From assembly GCA_944372315.1 (NCBI GenBank), contig CALVYX010000036.1:1-25280 (forward strand): DNA of 25,280 nucleotides, in the 5' to 3' direction. Every line of letters starts with the position of its first letter. Position 1 is the stretch's first letter. Under the pieces are notes generated by a model. It was not told where the DNA came from, made no database searches, and saw nothing but the letters and a program-made list of their open reading frames with translations. Both the position numbers and the translations under genes were made by a program. Positions 1 to 8,707 of this stretch are shown here, in pieces. The DNA comes from an uncultured Bacilli bacterium. GTDB taxonomy: Bacteria; Bacillota_I; Bacilli_A; RF39; UBA660.

Positions 1-93
1 GCATTATCAGTAACTAGAATAGGAGGACAGTTTTCGATTCCTACTTTAGATGAAGTAGTAAGAAAATATAATGAATGTACTAAATCGAGATAG
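1..93 (+). CDS. C-terminal end of an unidentified protein (partial at window edge)
   Basis: Frame 1 is open from the first base to a TAG at 91-93 and gives about 30 residues, with the motif RIGGQFSIPTLDEVV near the end. The codon style (gta, tta, aga) matches the neighbours, so I take it as the true 3' end of a gene that starts outside the window. The next gene starts inside it at 71, in another frame, an overlap of 23 bases that suggests translational coupling. I do not recognise the family from this short tail. Confidence 0.5.
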   Translation, partial: ALSVTRIGGQFSIPTLDEVVRKYNECTKSR

Positions 94-388
94 TTTACCC
101 AGATTAGATTTACATGGTGAAGATAGAGATAGTGCTAGAATATTAGTGGAAGAGTTTTTAGAATATAATTATAATCTCGGACAATTAGAATTGGTAATTA
201 TTCACGGGATTGGAGAAGGAATATTAAAAAAGGAAGTGCATAAAGTGCTAAAAAATAGTAAGAAAGTAGTTGAGTTTGGATTAGATATGTTTAATCCGGG
301 ATGTACTCTAGTAAGATTAGGGGTAAAGGTTGACAATAAAGAGAAAATCTGCTATAATATGCAACATAACTTAGAGGGGGGATACTGA
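71..388 (+). CDS. Stand-alone Smr-domain protein
   Basis: This 105-residue protein is almost entirely an Smr (small MutS-related) domain. The family hallmarks are visible: LDLHG near residue 13, a helical stretch, then IIHGIGEGILKKEV near residues 43-56, and an NPGCTLVRL strand at the end. Smr domains are known nucleic-acid-binding or nicking modules, found at the C-terminus of MutS2 or alone; the substrate of this one cannot be read from sequence. No strong ribosome binding site precedes ATG 71, and the start lies inside the preceding gene, so coupled translation is likely. Its TGA stop overlaps the next gene's ATG (TGATG at 386-390). The TGA stop also argues that this organism does not read TGA as tryptophan. 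Confidence 0.8.
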   Translation: MNVLNRDSLPRLDLHGEDRDSARILVEEFLEYNYNLGQLELVIIHGIGEGILKKEVHKVLKNSKKVVEFGLDMFNPGCTLVRLGVKVDNKEKICYNMQHNLEGGY

Positions 389-2664
389 TGTATACAGAGT
401 ATGAAGAAAAGAAAGGTTTTCCGATTAGAGATTTTCTAATCAAGTTAGTATTAATTATTATTTTCGTACTCCTTTTATTATGGTTATTACCAATACCTAA
501 TTTAAAAGGACTTAATGAACAAATATTTAATGCTAATATTCAAACAATGAAAGATGCGGCAATTCTTTATTTTACAGAGGAAAGATTGCCATAAGAAGTA
601 GGAGACAAGGTAACATTAACATTACAAGATATGTTAGATCTTAAGTTATTGTTACCATTTGTTGACAAGAATGGAGATGCATGTGATGTTGATGAATCGT
701 ATGTAACTCTGGAGAAGTTGGAAACAGAATATCTAATGACAGTACATTTAAAATGTAATGATCAAGAAGATGAAATTGAGGTACATTTAGGATGCTATGC
801 TTATTGTACTAGTGCGATATGTGAAAAACAGGAAGAAGATGAGGATGGTAATGTCACAGTAACATCTGGTCCATCGTGTGTATTGATGGTTTCTTCTGGT
901 AAAGCTGGAGAAAACGGATGGTATGTAGGCGACGTTACGGTCAAGTTTAAGAACAAGTCGACGACTGGTGGAGCTAAAATTACTAATTACGGTATAGGTT
1001 TAAGTAGTAATTATAATGGCCAAGATACTTATAAAGTTACGAAAGATGGAATTACTAAGGTCTATGGTTATGTAAAAGACTCGAACGGTAAGACGGCAGT
1101 TTGTAGTATCGAAGTTAAGAAAGATACTGTATCACCAAACTGTGATTTGACGGTATATAGTGGAAGTACTTCTGCTAATGGAAGTTATATTAGTGATGTA
1201 GTAGTTGGATTCAAGAGTAAAACTGATGCTACAAGTGGTGTAAAAGCATTTGGTATGGGTACATCTTCTAAACCAGATTATAATAGTAAAGATCGCTATA
1301 CTATTACTAAAAACGGTACTACTAAAGTTTATGGTTATATAAAAGATGCGGCTGGACATACTAAAACTTGCGATATTACAATTGATAGAAATGCTACTGA
1401 TAAAGGATCTGTTCCTTCATGTAATTTGGAAGTTCAAAGTGGAACGATGGGTAATAACAACTGGTATACAAGTAATGTAGTAGTAAGATTTAAAAATAAA
1501 TCAACTACTAATGGTGCTACTATAACTTCGTTTGGAATAGGAACTAGTCCAACATATGGAAATAATTCAACATATACTATTAATAAAGATGGTAATTATG
1601 TTGTAAAAGGTTATGTAAAAGATTCTAATGGCAATACTGCTACATGTAGCATAACAATTAAACGTGACGCTACTAAACCTAATTGTGAATTAACAGTATT
1701 AAGTGGTACTCAAAATAGTAGTGGTAACTATACAAGTAATGTAATAGTTGGATATAAAAACAAATATGATGTTACTAGTGGAATGAATTCTTATGGAATT
1801 TCAACTGGAAATACACCTGTATATAATGGTTCAAATAATGTAACTATTACTAATAATGGTACACATACTATCAAAGGTTATGTAAAAGACAATGCAGGTA
1901 ACACTAATGTATGTAGTTATACAGTTACTAAAGTAGCTCAAACTTATGAATATGAGTACAGTAAGAAAATAGATACTCAATATAGCAATTGGGGAGATTG
2001 GACAACAAAAGAATATAATCCTTCTAATCCACCTAAATGGGGATTATCAAGTGATGGATTATCTTATACAGAAAACTTAGGTAAAACAACTCAATATAAA
2101 TATACTGTTGGGGATGCAATTTATGCTAATCAATTAGTAGAAACAACAAGTGTATCAACTAAAACATGTGCTGGTTATACTTATTATAGAAGTACAACAA
2201 ATTCAAGTACAACATATGCAATTAAGGTAACAGATGATTGGCAATATCAAGGATTAGTATCACTATCTGGTACGCCAAGTGATTCATTATCAGTTAAATA
2301 TGTATTCGTTGGTATGGACTGGGATAGATGTGGTGATTCTTGTACAACAACACCATATACTGTTTGGCAAAAATATACACGTAATGTTTCGGTTGTAACA
2401 GCAACTGATACTATTACATCTTCTAATGGTGTATCTGTAAAATGTAGTTCATATACTCAAACACCTATAAAAGTATTCAATACATTTAGCAACATTGCTG
2501 GATACGAAAAGAATAGAACTTTACAAGAAGTATATACATATAGAATTAAATATCGTACTGTAATAAGTGCTGGTTATACAGATATTAAATGGAGTTCATA
2601 TAATAATCCAACATTATTAGCTCAAGGATATAAGATGACTGGTAACTATAGGTTAGTAGGTTAA
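388..2664 (+). pseudogene. Prepilin-like surface protein with four Ig-like repeats, interrupted by an in-frame TAA
   Basis: One reading frame runs from ATG 388 to TAA 2662-2664, 758 residues apart from a single TAA at 592-594 (codon 69). The N-terminus is prepilin-like: a short charged leader, a KKGF site, then a hydrophobic helix (residues 16-34), but with Asp instead of Glu at mature position 5. The stop falls in a helix whose counterpart in the 5348 gene reads through (YFTEERLP here, FFTDNRIYRPEG there), and homology continues after it (DLKLLLPF, cysteines). A CAA-to-TAA change is the simplest explanation. After the stop come cysteine-containing pilin-like sequence, four Ig-like repeats (871-1935), and a unique Tyr/Thr/Ser-rich C-terminal region. 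ATG 631 has no good ribosome binding site, so restart there is doubtful. It may be a recent pseudogene, a readthrough gene or an assembly error. A strong GAGGGGGGA lies before ATG 388. Confidence 0.75.
871..1935 (+). repeat. Four tandem Ig-like repeats of 86-93 residues
   Basis: The four units start at about 871, 1135, 1414 and 1678. Each begins with P-x-C-x-L-x-V-x-S-G, has a V(V/T)V-F-K-K strand, a YGIGTS-like turn, then G-Y-(V/I)-K-D-(S/A)-x-G-x-T and a second Cys in a C-x-(I/Y)-x-(I/V) strand. The paired cysteines suggest one disulfide per domain. Units 1 and 3, and units 2 and 4, are closest to each other (NKST versus TSG in the loop), which suggests duplication of a two-domain block. 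This is protein-level repetition; the DNA has diverged. Confidence 0.85.
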
Positions 2665-2679
2665 TAAGGGGTGAATGAC

Positions 2680-5262
2680 ATGAATGATAAACCAAAGAAA
2701 ATATTGTTTACATATATAGAAGAAGCAGGAAATTTAAAAATAAAAGATGTTTATATTTTAAGAGAGGGACATTTACAAAGAGAAGCATTTGATTCTGAAA
2801 AACATCTTAAAAGGTTTGGAGAATTCTTTAAAGATAATGGTGTTAGCGGAGTAAAAGAAGCTGAAGAAAAAGGTTTATTTGAAAGAGTTAGCGAAGAAGA
2901 GTTAAATGTTGAAAAATTAAATGAATTTGTAGGAGACGATATCGTAAGGGTTACAGGAATGAAGAAATCTACTCCTGAACCTAACCCATATGATATAGAC
3001 GACGATTATGATCTAGATGATGAAGAGGAAGAATTGAAACCAGATCGTAAAGGATTAAAAAGAGCTGCTGCTATTGCTGGTTTAGCAGTAACAATTGGTG
3101 GTTTAGCTTTAAGCCATAGTTGTAGTCAAGAACAAATTGTAGATGAAAAAAATGAACAAGATTTAGATGATTTGTTTAAAAATATGACAGATGAACAAAA
3201 GGCTTTCTTTGAACCAACATTAAAAGCTGTAGAGGAGTTTAATACTAGAACTACAGAAGAAGGTACATTTAAATTAGCTGAAGATAAATCAACATTACAT
3301 ATCACTGTGGATGAAGCTATCGCATTAAATATTATTTTAAACGATTATACTGCTGATGAGTTATATGATGTGTTTGGAACATTAGAATTTGATACAACTA
3401 ATTTAATGAATTTAGCCCGTAGTGCTTATTCTAAATTATCTACATATTATATGAATGCTACTAAAGCCAGCGGATTATCAGTATTAATTAATGATGAAAC
3501 TGCTCGTGCTTTCTTTGAACGTCACGAACAAGCTGTTATTGATTTCAATAACAATCCATCTACTGATTTATCTGATAAAGTAATTAAGGGATTGTACTAT
3601 GATTATGTATATGCTGGATCAACTGGTGAATATGCTAAGATTAATAATGATGGTGTAGCATGGTTTGCAACTTCTGCTGGATTTGGTTTTGAACTTGCAA
3701 ATAGAAATGTAGAAGAATTCTTAAGAATTAATAATGTTAGTGAAGAAGAGATTAATAAATATCAAGAAGCTGCTGCTAAAGTAGGGATGTCTTTAAATCA
3801 AATTACTACTAGTGAATTATTAACTGGTATTAATGAAGAAATTGATATTGATGTTATGGATGACATCGATAATAAGAGTCTATGTGCAGCTGTAACTGCT
3901 CAAACAAGAGATAAAATCGAAGCATTAAATATGAAACAACAAATTGCTTCAACAATTATTGCAACTAATGCAAGAGATCAACTAGCAGAAGGATTAAAGA
4001 ATATTGGTCAAAATTCTCTTGCTAATAAGGTTATTGCCTCTAGTGATATTACACCTGAATTACTAGAAGAAATCAGTGCTAAAAGTAGTGATGCTAACCA
4101 ATTAGTAGAAGAATATAATGGTAGAATTAGTTCTGTTACTGATAGAGAAGCTAAAGTATTAGCGCTTATCGAAATAGCTGAAGAAAAATATAACATCAAA
4201 TCTGAAATCGATCTTCCTGATCTAATTAATAATAGATTTAGATCTTTACAAAAAGAAGATAAATTAGAAACAGAAATTGGTGATGATGGAATTCCTATAG
4301 TAGATGGTGAAGAATTCAATAAATTACCTGAATCAGAGAAAGATGATTTTATTAAAGAAAATGGTGTAGTAATTGATAGTAGTACTACAACTACTACCGA
4401 AGAAGTTAGTAAAGATGAATTAACTAAAGAAGAACAGCAACAAGCAGAATCACAAGAAAGAGTTATAGAAGAGGTAGATGCTTTATCTAACAAGTTAATT
4501 ACTAAAGGTGTAAACGATGCTATTACTTACACTGATGAAGTCGGTGCATATAAATATTCTAAAACTATCGTTATACCTTTCAATAATCAAACGGTTGATA
4601 CAAGTAATATGTCATTATTCAATATAGTTGCATATGCTAGTGCTTTTGGAGATGGGGCTAACGAAATTAGTAGCAGTGATTCTCAAGTGCAAGCTCGTAT
4701 CAATAATGATGTTACAAAGGTAACTAGTGAGCTTGATTCATTATCTAGTGAAGCTCAAAGTTATTTACAAAACAAATATGGTAGTGGATGGAGAACTCAA
4801 TTTATTAATGATACTTATAGAGATGGTTATACTAAACAAGTTGATGGTTCATTAAAAGAAGCTCGTGCAATGGGAGCTCAATTAAGACAGACAGCAGAAG
4901 AAGAATATAATAAAGCTCAAGAAGAAGTAGACAAATTAAATAAAGAAGAAGCTGTACAACAACCTCAACAACCAACGGTACCTGAAAATCCAGGAATTGA
5001 CGAGAATGATCCTAATTTAAATCCTGGAACAGGGGAAGATGAAAAACCTATTGAACCTGAAAAACCAGTAGAACCAGAAAATCCTGGCATTGATTTGGAT
5101 GATCCTAATTTGAATCCAGATTATGGTCAAGAAGATGAAATACCATATGAGCCAAAAGTTGCCGAAATTGAAGAACCAGCATATTACTTATCTGATGAGC
5201 AATGGGAAGCAGCTTATAGTGGTAATGCTGTAGTGGAAGAGGCTCCAACTAAAACTAGATAA
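2680..5262 (+). CDS. Large single-pass membrane protein of unknown function
   Basis: This is an 860-residue protein that I do not recognise. Residues 1 to about 120 are charged and probably cytoplasmic, ending in an acidic run (YDIDDDYDLDDEEEE). One membrane segment follows at about residues 126-147 (AAAIAGLAVTIGGLAL). The long remainder is helical, rich in Glu, Asn and Gln and probably extracellular, without an obvious catalytic motif. Two Glu/Pro-rich repeats precede the C-terminus. ATG 2680 is chosen because AAGGGG at 2666-2671 lies 8 bases ahead; a GTG at 2671 is in frame but overlaps that site. The gene starts just after the Ig-repeat gene ends and closes with a terminator, so it probably shares that operon. 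A role as scaffold or anchor for the prepilin-like proteins is possible but only inferred from position. Confidence 0.8.
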   Translation: MNDKPKKILFTYIEEAGNLKIKDVYILREGHLQREAFDSEKHLKRFGEFFKDNGVSGVKEAEEKGLFERVSEEELNVEKLNEFVGDDIVRVTGMKKSTPEPNPYDIDDDYDLDDEEEELKPDRKGLKRAAAIAGLAVTIGGLALSHSCSQEQIVDEKNEQDLDDLFKNMTDEQKAFFEPTLKAVEEFNTRTTEEGTFKLAEDKSTLHITVDEAIALNIILNDYTADELYDVFGTLEFDTTNLMNLARSAYSKLSTYYMNATKASGLSVLINDETARAFFERHEQAVIDFNNNPSTDLSDKVIKGLYYDYVYAGSTGEYAKINNDGVAWFATSAGFGFELANRNVEEFLRINNVSEEEINKYQEAAAKVGMSLNQITTSELLTGINEEIDIDVMDDIDNKSLCAAVTAQTRDKIEALNMKQQIASTIIATNARDQLAEGLKNIGQNSLANKVIASSDITPELLEEISAKSSDANQLVEEYNGRISSVTDREAKVLALIEIAEEKYNIKSEIDLPDLINNRFRSLQKEDKLETEIGDDGIPIVDGEEFNKLPESEKDDFIKENGVVIDSSTTTTTEEVSKDELTKEEQQQAESQERVIEEVDALSNKLITKGVNDAITYTDEVGAYKYSKTIVIPFNNQTVDTSNMSLFNIVAYASAFGDGANEISSSDSQVQARINNDVTKVTSELDSLSSEAQSYLQNKYGSGWRTQFINDTYRDGYTKQVDGSLKEARAMGAQLRQTAEEEYNKAQEEVDKLNKEEAVQQPQQPTVPENPGIDENDPNLNPGTGEDEKPIEPEKPVEPENPGIDLDDPNLNPDYGQEDEIPYEPKVAEIEEPAYYLSDEQWEAAYSGNAVVEEAPTKTR
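4981..5122 (+). repeat. Duplicated Pro/Glu-rich motif near a C-terminus
   Basis: The motif PENPGIDxxDPNLNP occurs twice, encoded at about 4981-5025 and 5074-5118, with a PEKPVEP-type linker between. Such segments often act as cell-wall-spanning spacers; that role is inferred here. Confidence 0.7.
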
Positions 5263-5276
5263 AATTTAATCAAAAG

Positions 5277-5305
5277 AAAGTAAAAAATAATTTACTTTTT
5301 TTTTT
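5277..5305 (+). terminator. Rho-independent terminator after the 2680 gene
   Basis: The arms AAAGTAAA (5277-5284) and TTTACTTT (5291-5298) pair perfectly around a 6-base loop and lead into a run of ten T (5296-5305). The stem is AT-rich, but the T-run is strong. Confidence 0.75.
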
Positions 5306-5318
5306 ATTATGTGATAAT
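5291..5318 (+). promoter_or_regulatory. Weak candidate promoter for the 5348 gene
   Basis: TTTACT (5291-5296) and GATAAT (5313-5318) are separated by 16 bases and would place transcription start near 5325. That leaves room for the AGGAG at 5339-5343. The -35 overlaps the terminator arm. The matches are imperfect, and AT-rich sequence gives such hits by chance. Confidence 0.3.
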
Positions 5319-5347
5319 ATTATTTTATAAGATATAGTAGGAGTTGT

Positions 5348-7963
5348 ATGGATATGATAGAAAAGAATAACAAAGGATTTACAATGATTGAAATTATAGG
5401 TGCAGTTATTATCATAGGAGTTTTAACATTAATAGCAGTACCAGCAGTATCCAAAATGATGAGGCAATTTAGAGAAGATTATTATGTGAGTTTGGAAGAT
5501 ACGATAACTTCTTCAGCAAAGGAATTTTTTACAGACAATAGAATCTACCGTCCAGAAGGATTATTAAGATCAAGTTATGTTAATGTAAGTGAATTAATAG
5601 AGGAAAAATATACCGATAATTTGTTGGATTATAAAGGAAATAGTTGTTCTTTAGAAGATAAGGAAAGTTATGTAGTAGCTATATATAGAGGAGAAGATAG
5701 TTACGAATATAAAGCATGTATTAAATGTAATGGAGATGACTATGTAAGTGATAATGTAGATTACTGTGATCCAGCATGGTTAACTAATGACAATATCCGA
5801 TATGACTTTGGAACCAATGAAGATTTGTATATTTACTATAATACTTCAAGAGAAGTAATAAGAGAAAAACTAATGAGAACCTTAAATATTGTAAAATACA
5901 ATGATAACGGGGATGAGTTAGATAGAGTATTAGCGGAAGATAGTAAAGAAGAAATATTACCAACAAATATAGATGAATTAGATACAACTCCAATATTAGA
6001 TGCTGATAATAAAAAGGAATTTATTTTAAAATATGCTGATAGGAACTCTAGTGGTGAAACAGAATTAAAAGCAGTAGTATATAGACATAAAGCACCAACA
6101 GTAACGCTAAAAAAGACTAGTGATAATACAGAATATACAACAGGGACATGGAGTAATGGAGTAATAGTAACTCTAGAAGTAAACGATAACTTTTTTGAAT
6201 TAAGTGGGACAAGTGTAGGAAGTTTTCAATGGTATATAGATGGAGGATGGAAAGATATAGAGTGTAGTATGACATCAAGTAATTCCTGTAGTATAGCGAT
6301 AAAAGAGAATGTAAATGGAAATTATAAATTTAGAATGGTAACGAATGAAAGGAATGTATCAGAGGAGACAGAGAATTATTTAATCAAGGTAGATGTAGAT
6401 AAACCGACAGTTACAATAGATCCTAATGGGAGTACACCAACAGTAACAGTAGGGAATACAAATGCAAATGTAAGTTTTAGTTTAACGACAAGTGATAGTG
6501 GAGGAAGTGGAATAAAGACAAGGAAATATGCGATAAGTACAAGTAGCACGACAGCGCCAACAAGTTATACAAACTTTTCGACAGCGACATTAAATGTAAA
6601 TAGAAGTATGTCAGGGAATAAATATTATGTATGGGCCCAAGTAGAAGATAATGCAGGAAATATATCGACAGGAGTATATCCATCGAAAGTATTTCAAATG
6701 AGATATGAAATAAGATACAACGCCAATGGGGGAAGTGGAGGACCATCAACACAATATCAGTTACATGGTGAAAATTTAACGTTATCATCAACAAAACCAA
6801 CAAGGACAGGATATGATTTTGTAGGGTGGAGTACGTCAAGTAATGCGATAAGTGCGACATATAGTGCAGGAGGAAGATATAATAATAACAGAGCTGTGAC
6901 ATTATATGCTGTATGGAAAGCAAAAAGTTATACGGTAACATTTAATGCCAATGGAGGAAGTGTAAGTCCAAGTAGCAAGACAGTAACCTATAATTCTACC
7001 TATGGAACATTACCAACACCAACAAGAACAGGATATACGTTTAATGGATGGTATACTTCCTCTAGTGGAGGAACAAAAATTACTAGTAGTAATAAAGTAA
7101 CCATTACAAGTAATCAAACATTATATGCGCATTGGACGATAAACAGTTATACCGTAACGTTCAATGCGAATGGCGGAAGTGGAGGGCCATCTACTCAAAC
7201 GAAACGTCCAGGAGTTAATTTAACCTTAACGACTTCAAAGCCAAGTAGATCAGGATATGAGTTTATGGGATGGAGTGCTACTAAGAATAGTACTACTATA
7301 AATTATAAATCTGGTGCTATCTATTCTAAAGATCAATCCATTACTCTTTATGCTGTTTGGAGAAAACAAATAACTGTAACATTTAATTACAACAAAGCGT
7401 TATGGAATGGTACATCTACTACTAAAAGTTGCTATATTTATAATAATCAAACTAGTTGTACAATAACGTCGCCTGGTATTTCCAATTTAAATCAAACAAA
7501 TTCCAGAGGAGACTCTACAGATGCCTCTCTTAGTGCTAAGGGTGATCAAAGTTTTTCTACTTTATTTACTATTAAAGGATGGAATACTTCTAGTAGTGCA
7601 ACTACTGCATCTTTAGCTACTAACAAATCTTTATCCGTATCTTCTAATAGAACGTATTACGCAATAGTTACTATTAATTATAGTAGATTTTTAGCTTTCC
7701 CAAATGCTGAGTGGGGATTATATTGTAGAAAATATGTAGATCAACCATATAGTCCTACCAAAAATATGGCAGGAATGATTGCTACTAATTACGGAACTCC
7801 CGCTTATTTTAAAACAACCACTTGGGAATATTCTACTAGTTCGGGGAAATTATGGTTAAGAGGGTCTTTAGAAAATAGCAGTTTGTGTACGCCTAGTGTT
7901 TCTAATATAGTTAATCCAACTTGTAGTGATAAATGGGTTCCTGCAGAATGGGTTGCATGGTAA
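5348..7963 (+). CDS. Large prepilin-like protein with Ig-like and InlB-type (Listeria-Bacteroides) repeats
   Basis: The 871-residue protein starts with a canonical class III prepilin signal: leader ending NNKG, then FTMIEIIGAVIIIG with Phe at +1 and Glu at +5, followed by a hydrophobic helix to about residue 35. This predicts prepilin peptidase processing and pilus-like assembly. Residues 40-145 are a pilin-like head with several cysteines, related to the head of the 388 gene. Residues about 250-450 look like two Ig-like domains. Residues 451-673 hold three InlB B-type/Flg_new repeats (FNANGGS...GY.F.GW...TLYA.W), and a degenerate fourth follows. The last 100 residues are unique and contain four cysteines. 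True pilins are usually under 200 residues, so this is an adhesin-like giant. AGGAG at 5339-5343 precedes ATG 5348; ATG 5354 is an alternative start. No pilus motor or peptidase gene is in the window. Confidence 0.85.
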   Translation: MDMIEKNNKGFTMIEIIGAVIIIGVLTLIAVPAVSKMMRQFREDYYVSLEDTITSSAKEFFTDNRIYRPEGLLRSSYVNVSELIEEKYTDNLLDYKGNSCSLEDKESYVVAIYRGEDSYEYKACIKCNGDDYVSDNVDYCDPAWLTNDNIRYDFGTNEDLYIYYNTSREVIREKLMRTLNIVKYNDNGDELDRVLAEDSKEEILPTNIDELDTTPILDADNKKEFILKYADRNSSGETELKAVVYRHKAPTVTLKKTSDNTEYTTGTWSNGVIVTLEVNDNFFELSGTSVGSFQWYIDGGWKDIECSMTSSNSCSIAIKENVNGNYKFRMVTNERNVSEETENYLIKVDVDKPTVTIDPNGSTPTVTVGNTNANVSFSLTTSDSGGSGIKTRKYAISTSSTTAPTSYTNFSTATLNVNRSMSGNKYYVWAQVEDNAGNISTGVYPSKVFQMRYEIRYNANGGSGGPSTQYQLHGENLTLSSTKPTRTGYDFVGWSTSSNAISATYSAGGRYNNNRAVTLYAVWKAKSYTVTFNANGGSVSPSSKTVTYNSTYGTLPTPTRTGYTFNGWYTSSSGGTKITSSNKVTITSNQTLYAHWTINSYTVTFNANGGSGGPSTQTKRPGVNLTLTTSKPSRSGYEFMGWSATKNSTTINYKSGAIYSKDQSITLYAVWRKQITVTFNYNKALWNGTSTTKSCYIYNNQTSCTITSPGISNLNQTNSRGDSTDASLSAKGDQSFSTLFTIKGWNTSSSATTASLATNKSLSVSSNRTYYAIVTINYSRFLAFPNAEWGLYCRKYVDQPYSPTKNMAGMIATNYGTPAYFKTTTWEYSTSSGKLWLRGSLENSSLCTPSVSNIVNPTCSDKWVPAEWVAW
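6699..7366 (+). repeat. Three tandem InlB B-type repeats of about 74 residues
   Basis: The units lie at about 6699-6921, 6922-7141 and 7142-7366. Each has (Y/V)xFNANGGSxxPST near its start, then P-(T/S)-R-(T/S)-GY-x-F-x-GW in the middle and (T)LYA-(V/H)-W at the end. Units 1 and 3 are most alike (NANGGSGGPSTQ). A degenerate fourth unit runs to about 7680. The family is known from Gram-positive surface proteins such as internalins. Confidence 0.9.
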
Positions 7964-7975
7964 TAAGGAGCAATT

Positions 7976-8506
7976 ATGAAAAATAGAAATGTAATAATAA
8001 TGATCTTAATATTATTAATATTGATTTTAGTATCTATCTCTATTTATATGGCATTTAATTATAGAGAAGATGAAGATGTAGTTACGCCTCCTTTAGATGA
8101 AGAAGAGGAAGAACCAAATTATTCTTTTGATACTAATAATATTGAAAATTGTGATGTCTGTACCATTGATAATAATGGTAATAGAATAAATAATAGTAGT
8201 AAATTAAAAGAACAACATGATACTGAAGATTTTATAGTTAATGATATGGAAATAACTTCTTATAAAGAGAATTTTGATGTTGCTATTGTAAAATTTGAAG
8301 TAAAAAATATTTCGGATTCTAATTATGAGAATTTAGATTTAGTGTTTACTTTTTTGGACAAAGAAGGCAATTCAAAAAATCAAATAATATTTCCTGTTGG
8401 GAAAATATCTACTGGGGAAACGGTAATTGTAGAAGACGAAATTTTATATCAAATAATTAATAGTTATGACTTTACGTTTGAAGAATGTACTGTAGAAGGT
8501 TATTAA
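7976..8506 (+). CDS. Small membrane-anchored extracellular protein
   Basis: This is a 176-residue protein. Residues 6-28 form one strongly hydrophobic N-terminal segment (VIIMILILLILILVSISIY) acting as an uncleaved anchor or signal. An acidic linker (DEEEEE) follows, with three cysteines in a short region (ENCDVCTI) and at the C-terminus. The last 100 residues look like a beta-sandwich (ITSYKENFDVAIVKFEVKN) of the kind seen in FxLYD-type extracellular domains; that is a loose resemblance. It starts 12 bases after the 871-residue prepilin-like gene with AAGGAG ahead, so the two are almost certainly co-transcribed, and a terminator follows. It may be an accessory factor for that protein. Function is unknown. 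Confidence 0.75.
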   Translation: MKNRNVIIMILILLILILVSISIYMAFNYREDEDVVTPPLDEEEEEPNYSFDTNNIENCDVCTIDNNGNRINNSSKLKEQHDTEDFIVNDMEITSYKENFDVAIVKFEVKNISDSNYENLDLVFTFLDKEGNSKNQIIFPVGKISTGETVIVEDEILYQIINSYDFTFEECTVEGY

Positions 8507-8515
8507 TAATAAGTA

Positions 8516-8546
8516 ACGGTTGTTAAGAATTAACAATCGTTTTTTT
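8516..8546 (+). terminator. Rho-independent terminator
   Basis: The arm ACGGTTGTTAA (8516-8526) pairs with TTAACAATCGT (8530-8540) with one G-T pair and a 3-base loop. Seven T follow (8540-8546). It closes the prepilin-like operon before the murG promoter. Confidence 0.85.
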
Positions 8547-8678
8547 GATAATAATATATATTTTATAAAAGTTAATGGTAATAACAGACTAGAGAGTTTA
8601 AAGGTGATTTTAGCCTAAAAAAGTGAATGCTAGAAATTTATGACGATTTCTTTTTTCTTTCTATTACTCATATACTTA

Positions 8679-8687
8679 TGATATAAT
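8679..8687 (+). promoter_or_regulatory. Extended -10 promoter for murG-murB-divIB
   Basis: TG-A-TATAAT at 8679-8687 is a perfect extended -10 element 20 bases ahead of the murG start. No good -35 is seen at 16-18 bases, as is normal for extended -10 promoters. The rest of 8547-8678 shows no open frame or clear structure. Confidence 0.65.
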
Positions 8688-8707
8688 GAATAATAGGAAG
8701 TGATAAA

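Noticed and set aside
592..594. TAA reassigned as a sense codon
   Set aside because: Nearly all intact genes here (murG, murB, divIB, queA, priA) end in TAA at the expected length, so TAA is a working stop. Two internal TAA codons are better explained as lesions.
871..1935. CRISPR-like or DNA tandem repeat
   Set aside because: The repetition is at protein level with 86-93-residue units; there are no short identical repeats with unique spacers.
2671..2679. GTG 2671 as start of the 860-residue protein
   Set aside because: The GTG overlaps the AAGGGG ribosome binding site that is correctly spaced for ATG 2680. GTG 14263, GTG 17591 and ATG 19109 were rejected for similar reasons in favour of 14272, 17600 and 19136.
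4008..4493. 161-residue open frame on the reverse strand
   Set aside because: It is antisense to the 2680 gene, low-complexity Ser/Leu-rich, and without a ribosome binding site: a shadow of the forward codons. The same holds for 6477-6941, 13557-13829 and the other reverse frames inside genes.
8547..8678. Small RNA or riboswitch ahead of murG
   Set aside because: No convincing conserved structure, terminator pair or known riboswitch core could be seen; only the extended -10 promoter is supported.
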